A stretch of 64,000 nt of DNA from assembly GCF_038446955.1 (NCBI RefSeq), contig NZ_CP151803.1:3658001-3722000 (forward strand). The letters are read 5' to 3'. The notes beneath the pieces were generated by a model, which did not search any database, was not told the DNA's origin, and was given only the letters and a program-made list of their open reading frames with translations. This DNA comes from Pedobacter sp. FW305-3-2-15-E-R2A2 (lineage in GTDB: Bacteria > Bacteroidota > Bacteroidia > Sphingobacteriales > Sphingobacteriaceae). The stretch's first letter is position 1. Each line of letters opens with the position of its first letter. The translations under genes were made by a program, and so were the position numbers. Below, piece by piece: positions 26,099-33,489 of this stretch.

Positions 26099-27415
26099 AT
26101 GGCGATTTTAAATAAAGAAGAAGCCCAGGCAATACTAAAAAAAGTACTTAGCTTTTCAAAAGCAGAGTTCTGTGAAATCAGTTTAAATGGATCTGATGGT
26201 GGAAATATCCGCTATGCGAGAAATGCAGTATCTACCGCCGGACAAATCAGCGTGATGGACCTGGCAGTAAGTGCCACCTTCGGCAAGAAAACAGGAACAG
26301 CAACGATCAATGAGTTTGATGATGCCTCCCTGCAGAAAGTCGTGAAAAGAGCAGAAGAACTGGCCATGCTGGCCCCGGAAAATCCGGAGTTTATGCCCCT
26401 GCTGGGTGCTCAGGATTTTGAAGAATCCCCAACCTATAATGAAAATACAGCGGCAATGACGCCGGATACCAGAGCAGAAATGGTAGGAAAAAGCTTACAG
26501 GTTTCTAAAGCAGCGAATCTCGAAGCGGCCGGATTTCTGGAGAACTCCACCCGGTTTGACGCAGTCATGAACTCCAAAGGTTTATTTGCCTATAATAAGA
26601 GAACAAATGTCTCTTTCTCAGTAACGGTAAGGAATCAGGCAGGAACAGGCTCAGGGTATATCGAACAGCAATTCAATGACCTGGATAAAATGGATACGCT
26701 GGCCTTAAGCAAAATTGCCGCATCAAAAGCTTTGGGTTCTGCCACGGCAAAAGCAATCGAACCAGGGAAATATACGGTGATATTGGAACCTCTGGCAGCG
26801 AGCGATATGCTGGGAAATATGTTCAGAAGTTTTGATGCCCGCAGCGCCGATGAAGGAAGAAGTTTTATGAGTAAAAAAGGTGGAGGAACCCGCCTTGGCG
26901 AACAGCTGTTCTCCGAAAATGTAAATATTTACTCGGATCCAATGAATCCGGATGTTCCCTCAGCAACATGGAGCGAGGATGGATTGAAAGTGAAAAGAAC
27001 CCAATGGGTGGAAAAAGGAGTGGTGAAAAATCTGGCCTATTCCAGATATTGGGCAGGACAAAAAGGAGTAGCACCGGTTCCGTTTAACCGCAGTATCGTG
27101 ATGGAAGGTGGAACGCAGACTTTGGAAGAACTGATAAAAAGTACGGAAAAAGGGATATTGGTGACCAGGTTTTGGTATATCCGATCTGTAGATCCGCAGA
27201 CTTTATTACTGACAGGCCTGACCAGAGATGGTACTTTTTATATCGAGAATGGAGAGATTAAGTTCCCGGTGAAGAATTTTAGGTTCAATGAAAGTCCGGT
27301 GATTATGCTGAACAATGTAGAAGCATTGGGTAAGCCGGTCAGGACTGGAAGTGGCATGATTCCGCCAATGAAGATCAGAGACTTTACTTTTACTTCTTTG
27401 TCTGATGCGGTTTAG
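26099..27415 (+). CDS. TldE/PmbA-type subunit, first copy (E1)
   Basis: A 438-residue partner of the TldD-type protein encoded just upstream (2-bp gap). It has the PmbA/TldE look: SGSDGGNIRYAR-like LNGSDGGNIRYARNAVSTAG, then FGKKTGTATINEFDDASL, and a C-terminal domain with GTQTLEELIKSTEKGILVTRFWYIRSVDPQT. There is no HExxxH motif, as expected of the non-catalytic subunit. It starts MAILNKEEAQAILKK with no signal peptide and no twin arginine, unlike its TldD partner. It is clearly a paralogue of the TldE gene at 31099, with most residues identical over much of the length. Confidence 0.9.
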   Translation: MAILNKEEAQAILKKVLSFSKAEFCEISLNGSDGGNIRYARNAVSTAGQISVMDLAVSATFGKKTGTATINEFDDASLQKVVKRAEELAMLAPENPEFMPLLGAQDFEESPTYNENTAAMTPDTRAEMVGKSLQVSKAANLEAAGFLENSTRFDAVMNSKGLFAYNKRTNVSFSVTVRNQAGTGSGYIEQQFNDLDKMDTLALSKIAASKALGSATAKAIEPGKYTVILEPLAASDMLGNMFRSFDARSADEGRSFMSKKGGGTRLGEQLFSENVNIYSDPMNPDVPSATWSEDGLKVKRTQWVEKGVVKNLAYSRYWAGQKGVAPVPFNRSIVMEGGTQTLEELIKSTEKGILVTRFWYIRSVDPQTLLLTGLTRDGTFYIENGEIKFPVKNFRFNESPVIMLNNVEALGKPVRTGSGMIPPMKIRDFTFTSLSDAV

Positions 27416-27425
27416 GTTTTAGACG

Positions 27426-27523
27426 AAGCAGGATTGCAGGAGCAGGACTAGAAGAGCAGGACTGCAGGAGTAGTATTGCAAGAGCAAAATTGATAGTGCA
27501 AGATTACAAGAGCAGGATTGAAA
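27426..27523 (+). repeat. Tandem repeat, seven copies of a 14-bp unit
   Basis: Seven consecutive units of consensus GAGCAGGATTGCAA with 0-5 changes each fill the space between the TldE stop codon and the hairpin element. The other TldE gene (31099-32436) has the same sequence after its stop codon but no such repeat, so the tract was gained here. It is not coding. Confidence 0.85.
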
Positions 27524-27609
27524 AAGAAGCATTACTAATCAAAGGCTGGAATGTTTGCCCTGAAGGGGGCAAATCTTCCTATGCCTTTTCTTAGAACGCA
27601 TCTTTTTCC
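27521..27609 (+). repeat. Nested hairpin element, copy 1
   Basis: An imperfect palindrome in three tiers: inner stem TTTGCCC/GGGCAAA (27554-27560, 27567-27573) closed by loop TGAAGG; middle stems GGAA/TTCC and AAAGGC/GCCTTT (27541-27546, 27583-27588); outer arms AAAAAGAAGC and GCATCTTTTT. It lies 105 bases behind the TldE (E1) stop codon and ends in a T-run, so it may act as terminator. Copies 2-4 are at 32467, 33370 and 43159. Confidence 0.8.
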
Positions 27610-27722
27610 TGGGACCCCTCATAGTTTTCAAAAGACAGATACTCGGCAGGACATTATATTGTGCTATGTTATATCCATTATGGAGATCATCATTACGACT
27701 AATAGTTTTTAATTTATAGAAA

Positions 27723-29360
27723 TTGAGAAGAAGAGACTTTTTATACATGACCGGGGTAGGCATTAGTGCCTCTATGGTCCATTTGCCACTTTTTGGAAAA
27801 TCAATTAGTGTGGAGGAAGCATTAACGCCTGTTGAGGTTCAGCTGAAAAAGAGGATGGCTGATGTGGCCCTCAATGCGGCGCGATCGAAAGGGGCAACTT
27901 ATGCAGATGTTCGCATTGGCAGGTATTTGAATCAGGTGATTGCCACCAGGGAAAGTCAGGTGCAGAACATCGCCAATTCGGAGTCTTATGGAATGGGAGT
28001 GAGGGTTATTGCCAACGGAAGCTGGGGTTTTGCGGCAACCAATAATCTGGACAATGACAGTATCGCTAAAGCAGCGGAAATGGCGGTAGCGATTGCTAAG
28101 GGAAATGCAAAGCTTTTGGTAGAGCCGGTACAACTTGCTCCACAGAAAGGTTTTGGTGAGGTGAGCTGGAAAACGCCACTGGAAATCAATGCTTTTTCGG
28201 TTCCGATTACGGATAAGGTGAATATGTTGCTGACTGCAAATAACGAAGCCATTAAGGGAGGAGCTAAGTATGTGAATTCGAACCTTTTTATGGTGAATGA
28301 ACAGAAGTATTTCGCGTCGACGGATGGTTCGTATATTGATCAGGATATTCATCGGATCTGGCCAACATTTACGGTGACCAGGATTGATCCTGCCGGAGGG
28401 AAATTTGAAACCAGAAATGCCTTGAGTGCGCCGATGGGTATGGGATTCGAATACCTCACACCTAAAGAATCGGAGAAGATCAAAGGTGGTCCGGTGACGA
28501 TGTATAAGAAACGCTATGATTTGCTGGAAGACATTAAAGAGGCAACGGTGCATGTGGCAGAAAAACTGAAAGCGAAGCCGGTGTTGCCAGGTAAGTATGA
28601 TTTAGTACTGGATCCTACACATTTATTTCTGACGATTCATGAATCTGTAGGTCACCCCACAGAACTGGATAGGGTACTGGGATATGAAGCAAATTATGCG
28701 GGAACAAGCTTCCTGACGCTGGATAAATGGGAAAGTAAGAAGTTCAATTTCGGAAGTAAAGTGGTGAATGTCATCGCGGATAAAACGGAATCCGGATCAT
28801 TGGGCGCAGTGGGATATGATGATGAAGGGGTGAAATGTGGCAACTGGGACATCATCAAGGATGGAATTCTGGTGAATTATCAAACAATCAGAGATCAGGC
28901 ACATATTCTTGGACTTAAGGCTTCTCAGGCTTGCTGTTATGCAGATAGCTGGGAAAGCATTCAGTTTCAAAGAATGCCAAATGTTTCCCTTGCGCCTGGA
29001 AAAAGTACTTTAAGTGCGGCTGATCTGGTGAAAAATGTCGAAAAGGGAATCTATATGTTCGGCCGCAACTCTTACTCTATTGATCAGCAGCGCTATAACT
29101 TTCAATTCAGCGCGCAGCTGGCGTATGAGATTAAAGAGGGTAAAATAGTCGGCATGCTCAAAGATGCATCCTACCAGGCCAATACCCAGGAATTTTGGAA
29201 TTCTTGTACTCAGCTTTGCGATAAAAACGATTATCGCTTAGGTGGGACATTTGCAGACGGAAAAGGACAGCCTGGTCAGGTGAGTGCCGTTTCCCACGGA
29301 AGTCCGACCACCAGATTTAATGGCGTAAACGTGATCAATACAGGAAGAAAACTAGGCTAA
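27723..29360 (+). CDS. TldD-type zinc metallopeptidase subunit, second copy (D2), without TldE partner
   Basis: A 545-residue paralogue of the D1 protein. The zinc site HESVGHPTE (His306, Glu307, His311) and the segment RVLGYEANYAGTSFLTLDKW are intact, so it should be active. The leader MRRRDFLYMTGVGISASMVH has a canonical twin-arginine motif (RRDFL). Starting codon is TTG at 27723. Unlike the other two copies it is not followed by a TldE gene; the next gene is the third TldD copy, 92 bp downstream. It is also the most diverged of the three by eye, for example LTQLCDKNDYRLGG in place of the usual SAICDQSDY or VAVCDKSDY. It may pair with one of the two TldE proteins or with itself. Confidence 0.9.
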   Translation: MRRRDFLYMTGVGISASMVHLPLFGKSISVEEALTPVEVQLKKRMADVALNAARSKGATYADVRIGRYLNQVIATRESQVQNIANSESYGMGVRVIANGSWGFAATNNLDNDSIAKAAEMAVAIAKGNAKLLVEPVQLAPQKGFGEVSWKTPLEINAFSVPITDKVNMLLTANNEAIKGGAKYVNSNLFMVNEQKYFASTDGSYIDQDIHRIWPTFTVTRIDPAGGKFETRNALSAPMGMGFEYLTPKESEKIKGGPVTMYKKRYDLLEDIKEATVHVAEKLKAKPVLPGKYDLVLDPTHLFLTIHESVGHPTELDRVLGYEANYAGTSFLTLDKWESKKFNFGSKVVNVIADKTESGSLGAVGYDDEGVKCGNWDIIKDGILVNYQTIRDQAHILGLKASQACCYADSWESIQFQRMPNVSLAPGKSTLSAADLVKNVEKGIYMFGRNSYSIDQQRYNFQFSAQLAYEIKEGKIVGMLKDASYQANTQEFWNSCTQLCDKNDYRLGGTFADGKGQPGQVSAVSHGSPTTRFNGVNVINTGRKLG

Positions 29361-29452
29361 AAACAGAGGAGAGTTATGGTGCTTAACTTGTAACTTTTTC
29401 AGGTAGTTAGCGTCTTATTGTTATTATTAATTAACCTTAAACCCACCTTAAC

Positions 29453-31093
29453 TTGAAACGAAGAAATTTTATTTATTTAACAGGTGTTGGGGCAGCCGCA
29501 GCAATGCTCCCTGCCATTCCTGTTTGGGGGAACGAAATCTCCCCGGAAAGGGCCCTCGAATACATTGACCCTGCCGCCAAAAAGATCCTGAGCGATGTGG
29601 CGATGAATGCCGCACGTTCAAAAGGAGCAACGTATACGGATGTCCGGGTAGGGCGCTACCTGAACCAGTTTGTGGTGACCAGAGAAGACAAAGTGCAGAA
29701 TATTGTGAATACCGAATCTTATGGAGTTGGTATCCGCGTCATTGCCAACGGATGCTGGGGCTTTGCTGCCACAGATAAAATGGATAAGGACAGCATCGCG
29801 AAAGCGGCAGAACTGGCGGTATCTATTGCCAAAGAAAACGGCAGACTGCAGTCTGAACCCGTAAAACTAGCACCGCAAAAAGGTTATGGGGAGGTCAGCT
29901 GGAAAGCGCCAATAGAGAAAAATGCATTCGAAGTACCCATTAAAGAGAAAGTAGACCTGCTGCTGTCGGTGAATGATGCAGCCATGAAAGGTGGAGCAGA
30001 TTACATCAACTCGGTCATCTTTACCGTCAACGAACAAAAATATTTCGCCTCTACAGATGGCTCTTATATCGACCAGGATATTCACCGCATCTGGCCAACC
30101 TTCTTCATCACCAAAATCAATAAAGAAACAGGGAAGTTTGAAACCAGAAACTCCTTAAGTTCACCCACAGGTAAAGGCTATGAATACCTGGATGCCAGAC
30201 CAGAAGATAAAATAAAAACAGCTTCAGGCACGCTTTACAAAGGAAGATATGACATGCTTGAAGATGCCAAACAAGCCGCGGCTCAGGTGGCTGAAAAATT
30301 AAAAGCCAAATCTGTTGAACCAGGGAAGTATGACCTCGTACTGGATCCTTCGCACCTTTGGCTAACGATTCATGAATCCTGCGGACACCCTACAGAGCTG
30401 GATCGCGTATTGGGTTATGAAGCCAATTTTGCAGGCACCAGTTTCCTTACACTGGACAAATGGGAGTCTAAAAAATTCCAGTATGGAAGTAAAGAAGTAA
30501 ACATTACGGCGGACAAAACAGAAGTAGGTTCCCTGGGTGCCGTAGGTTATGATGATGAAGGTGTAAAATGTGGTCAATGGGATGTGATCAAAGACGGAGT
30601 ACTGGTGAATTATCAGGCGATCCGCGATCAGGCACACATTGTTGGCCTGGACCATTCTCAGGGATGCTGTTACGCAGACAACTGGAGCAGTGTTCAGTTC
30701 CAGCGTATGGCAAACATCTCCCTGCAGCCAGGCAAAAAGCCATTGAGCATTGCAGATCAGATAAAGAACGTAGAAAAAGGAATTTATATCGTAGGAGATG
30801 GTAGTTTCTCCATTGATCAGCAACGCTACAATTTCCAGTTCGGCGGACAGCTTTATTACGAGATTAAAGCCGGTAAGATTGTCGGAATGCTTAAAGATGT
30901 CGCCTATCAGGCCAATACCCAGGAGTTCTGGAATTCCTGTGTGGCAGTTTGCGATAAAAGTGATTACCGTTTAGGCGGGTCATTCTTTGATGGCAAGGGA
31001 CAACCAAGCCAGTCGAGTGCAGTCTCTCATGGATCTGCTACCGCGCGCTTCAATGGAGTTAATGTGATCAATACAGCTAGAAAAATCGGATAG
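29453..31093 (+). CDS. TldD-type zinc metallopeptidase subunit, third copy (D3), with Tat leader
   Basis: A 546-residue TldD/PmbA-family protein with the zinc site HESCGHPTE (His307, Glu308, His312); the Val found in the other two copies is Cys here. The leader MKRRNFIYLTGVGAAAAMLP has a twin-arginine motif (RRNFI), a hydrophobic stretch and a helix-breaking Pro, fitting export in folded form. Start is TTG at 29453. Its TldE partner gene starts 5 bp after the stop. By eye it is closer to D1 than to D2, so the D3-E3 pair looks like a duplicate of D1-E1. Confidence 0.9.
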   Translation: MKRRNFIYLTGVGAAAAMLPAIPVWGNEISPERALEYIDPAAKKILSDVAMNAARSKGATYTDVRVGRYLNQFVVTREDKVQNIVNTESYGVGIRVIANGCWGFAATDKMDKDSIAKAAELAVSIAKENGRLQSEPVKLAPQKGYGEVSWKAPIEKNAFEVPIKEKVDLLLSVNDAAMKGGADYINSVIFTVNEQKYFASTDGSYIDQDIHRIWPTFFITKINKETGKFETRNSLSSPTGKGYEYLDARPEDKIKTASGTLYKGRYDMLEDAKQAAAQVAEKLKAKSVEPGKYDLVLDPSHLWLTIHESCGHPTELDRVLGYEANFAGTSFLTLDKWESKKFQYGSKEVNITADKTEVGSLGAVGYDDEGVKCGQWDVIKDGVLVNYQAIRDQAHIVGLDHSQGCCYADNWSSVQFQRMANISLQPGKKPLSIADQIKNVEKGIYIVGDGSFSIDQQRYNFQFGGQLYYEIKAGKIVGMLKDVAYQANTQEFWNSCVAVCDKSDYRLGGSFFDGKGQPSQSSAVSHGSATARFNGVNVINTARKIG

Positions 31094-31098
31094 GAATC

Positions 31099-32436
31099 AT
31101 GGCAATACTAACTAAAGAACAAGCAAAAGCACTTTTAACGAAAGTCCTTAGCTACTCAAAAGCAGAACAATGTGAAGTAAACCTCAGCGGATCTGATGGT
31201 GGTAACATCAGGTATGCCAGAAGTTCAGTGTCTACCAGCGGTGGAATCAGTACAAACAGCCTGGTAGTGAATTCCGCCTTTGGAAAGAAATCCGGTGTAG
31301 CCACGATCAACGAGTTTGACGATGCTTCCCTCGAAAAAGTAGTGAGAAGAGCGGAAGAACTCGCCCAACTGGCGCCCGAAAACCCAGAATTCATGCCTTT
31401 CCTCGGTCCACAGGAATACGGACCGGAATCGCCTACATTTTCTGAGGCTACTGCCGCCATGGGCCCCAAAGAAAGAGCGGATGCGGTGCAGGCCAGCCTG
31501 AATCAGGCTAAAGAAAACAAACTGAATGCGGCAGGATTCCTTTCCAACAGTGCCGGATTCTCTGCCATGATGAATAGCAATGGCTTATTTGCTTATAACA
31601 AATCTACCGATGTGGCCTTTAACATTACCATCAGAACAGAAGATGGAAAAGGTTCCGGATACGCAACTAAGGGATATAACGATTATACCAAACTCGATAC
31701 AAAAGCCGATACTGCCATCGCCGCAAAGAAAGCCCTTGCATCCGTAACAGCAAAAGCCATTGAGCCAGGAAAATATACCGTTATCCTTGAACCAACAGCC
31801 GTTGCCGTAATGCTCGAAAACTTATTCTTTGATCTTGATGCCAGACAGGCAGATGAAGGCCGGAGCTCGATGAGCAAACCAGGAGGAAAGACTAAAGTGG
31901 GAGAACAATTGCTGGATGAAAGGGTCAATATTTACTCCGATCCATGGAATCCGGAACTACCTACCGCTAACTGGAATGGTGATGGAAGGCCTCAGCAAAA
32001 AGTCAACTGGATAGAAAAAGGAGTGGTAAAAAACTTGTATACCTCCAGATACTGGGCACAGAAGACGGGAATAAAATCACTTCCTTCTCCGGATGGAGCA
32101 ATCATGGTTGGTGGCACCAAAACACTTGAAGAGCTGATCAAAGGCACGGAAAAAGGAATTCTGGTGACGAGGTTATGGTATATTCGCTCTGTTGATCCTC
32201 AGACCTTATTGCTCACAGGCCTGACAAGGGACGGTACATTTTATATAGAAAATGGAGAGATTAAATTCCCAATTAAGAATTTCAGATTCAATGAAAGTCC
32301 AATCATTATGTTAAATAATCTTGACGAAATGGGACGGTCGGAGAGGACGGTTAGCGCAGAGTCAAATACAAACTATCTATTGCCTCCGTTGAAAATCAGG
32401 GACTTCACGTTTACTTCTTTGTCTGACGCGGTTTAG
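31099..32436 (+). CDS. TldE/PmbA-type subunit, second copy (E3)
   Basis: A 445-residue paralogue of the E1 protein with the same pattern: SGSDGGNIRYARSSVSTSGG, FGKKSGVATINEFDDASL, GTKTLEELIKGTEKGILVTR. It lacks HExxxH and a signal peptide. Differences from E1 cluster in the middle (residues ~100-160 and ~300-340) and just before the C-terminus, where it carries a short extra stretch (SAESNTNYLLPP). It is coupled to the D3 gene with a 5-bp gap. The last codons and the sequence after the stop (TTTGTCTGA..GCGGTTTAGGTTTT) match those of E1, showing that duplication included the 3' end. Confidence 0.9.
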   Translation: MAILTKEQAKALLTKVLSYSKAEQCEVNLSGSDGGNIRYARSSVSTSGGISTNSLVVNSAFGKKSGVATINEFDDASLEKVVRRAEELAQLAPENPEFMPFLGPQEYGPESPTFSEATAAMGPKERADAVQASLNQAKENKLNAAGFLSNSAGFSAMMNSNGLFAYNKSTDVAFNITIRTEDGKGSGYATKGYNDYTKLDTKADTAIAAKKALASVTAKAIEPGKYTVILEPTAVAVMLENLFFDLDARQADEGRSSMSKPGGKTKVGEQLLDERVNIYSDPWNPELPTANWNGDGRPQQKVNWIEKGVVKNLYTSRYWAQKTGIKSLPSPDGAIMVGGTKTLEELIKGTEKGILVTRLWYIRSVDPQTLLLTGLTRDGTFYIENGEIKFPIKNFRFNESPIIMLNNLDEMGRSERTVSAESNTNYLLPPLKIRDFTFTSLSDAV

Positions 32437-32466
32437 GTTTTTTCTTTGTTTAGAAAAATTGAACTG

Positions 32467-32555
32467 AAAAAGAAGCATTACTATTCAAAGGCTGGAATGT
32501 TTGCCCTGAAGGGGGCAAATCTTCCTATGCCTTTTCTTAGAACGCATCTTTTTCC
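32467..32555 (+). repeat. Nested hairpin element, copy 2
   Basis: Almost identical to copy 1 at 27521 over about 105 bp, including the flanking GACCCCTCAT. Same inner stem TTTGCCC/GGGCAAA with loop TGAAGG, same middle and outer stems. It begins 30 bases behind the TldE (E3) stop codon, in the same orientation relative to the gene as copy 1. Confidence 0.8.
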
Positions 32556-32701
32556 TGGAAGACCCCTCATCGTTCTCATAGCGTAGGTGTTTAACTTTTT
32601 CTTTCTGGGGGATTTGAACAAGCGTCAAGATCAAATTTGCTTAGTCTTTCCTGTCTACAGGCTGAAGTCGTTTAAATTTCTGAAAAACATCATTGTTTAC
32701 G

Positions 32702-33350
32702 TTGATCTGAAACAGGTTGTTTTGATTTTAATCCATTTAGCTGAACTCAGCTTATCGAGGTTGATCTGCTGGTATACTTTGCTCGGTTTATAGTCATTTA
32801 ACCGAACAGTGTTATGTGAATTGACCTAACACACAAGTTGAACTTCTATCGTTTGGATTGTTCTGTTAGTTTGAAGTTAATCAGCCACCCACTATAGTTG
32901 AGTTGACCTGGTACAGTTTGATTTGAGGTTACTTAAGCTGAACTTCTATCGTCTGGATTAACCTAACACAGCTTGTTTTTGCTTGAAACCATTAGCTGAA
33001 CTTCTATCGTCTGGATTGATCTTGTACAGTTTAATTTGAAGCTATTTAGATATGCAAGAATTATCTAAATTAATCCATTGAGATATAATACTGACTAAAT
33101 ATTGCCTGGAATCATTCGGCAATATGGACTCATATCGCCAGGATTGATCTTGTAAGTTATTTAGCCACTATAGTTTGAGCTGACCTGGTACAATTTGTTT
33201 TGTTCTGAAAACATTTAAACTAAACTCATATTGCCAGAATTGACCTGGTACAGTTTAATTTGAAGCTGTTTAGTTATGTCAGAATTATCTAAATTGATCC
33301 ATTGAGACATAATACTGGCTAAATATTGCCTCGAATCATTCAGTAATATT
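32702..33350 (+). repeat. Degenerate tandem repeat tract, unit about 55-60 bp
   Basis: About ten diverged units, most beginning TTGAyCTGGTACAGTTTG and running through TTTGAAGCTATTTAGCTGAAC to CTTCTATCGTCTGGA. Three near-identical 20-mers (GAACTTCTATCGTCTGGATT type) lie at 32840, 32940 and 32998. Two larger, closely similar blocks of about 115 bp lie at 33011-33125 and 33235-33350. Units vary in length by insertion and deletion. There is no reading frame of note. The stretch 32556-32701 before it shows nothing recognisable. The tract is bracketed by hairpin elements 2 and 3, which are inverted relative to each other. Confidence 0.75.
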
Positions 33351-33369
33351 TTTTGTAATGATTTAGAAT

Positions 33370-33457
33370 AAAAAAGATCCCTGCTCAGAAAAGGCCTAGG
33401 AAATTTGCCCCCTTCAGGGCAAAGATTCCAGCCTTTGAAGAGTCAGGGATCTTTTTT
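33370..33457 (-). repeat. Nested hairpin element, copy 3
   Basis: Read on the minus strand it matches copies 1 and 2: inner stem TTTGCCC/GGGCAAA, loop TGAAGG, middle stems GGAA/TTCC and AAAGGC/GCCTTT. The outer stem is a different sequence, AAAAAGATCCCTG with a perfect complement, 13 bp. It begins 33 bases behind the SusD stop codon, again in transcript orientation, and ends in T's. It is a good intrinsic terminator candidate for the susC-susD operon. Confidence 0.82.
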
Positions 33458-33489
33458 AAACAAGAGCAAGATTAAAAAACAACCCTTCC

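Noticed and set aside
27822..28553. Minus-strand reading frame of 243 codons opposite the second TldD gene
   Set aside because: Its product is rich in Arg, His and Cys without any domain and mirrors the codon pattern of the TldD gene. Shorter ones opposite the other TldD genes have the same cause.
32702..33350. CRISPR array
   Set aside because: Repeats vary in length and sequence, there are no constant repeats separated by unique spacers, and no cas gene is present.
32467..33457. Mobile element with hairpins 2 and 3 as terminal inverted repeats
   Set aside because: Copies 1 and 4 occur alone, every copy keeps a fixed orientation to an upstream gene, and there is no transposase or target-site duplication that I can see.
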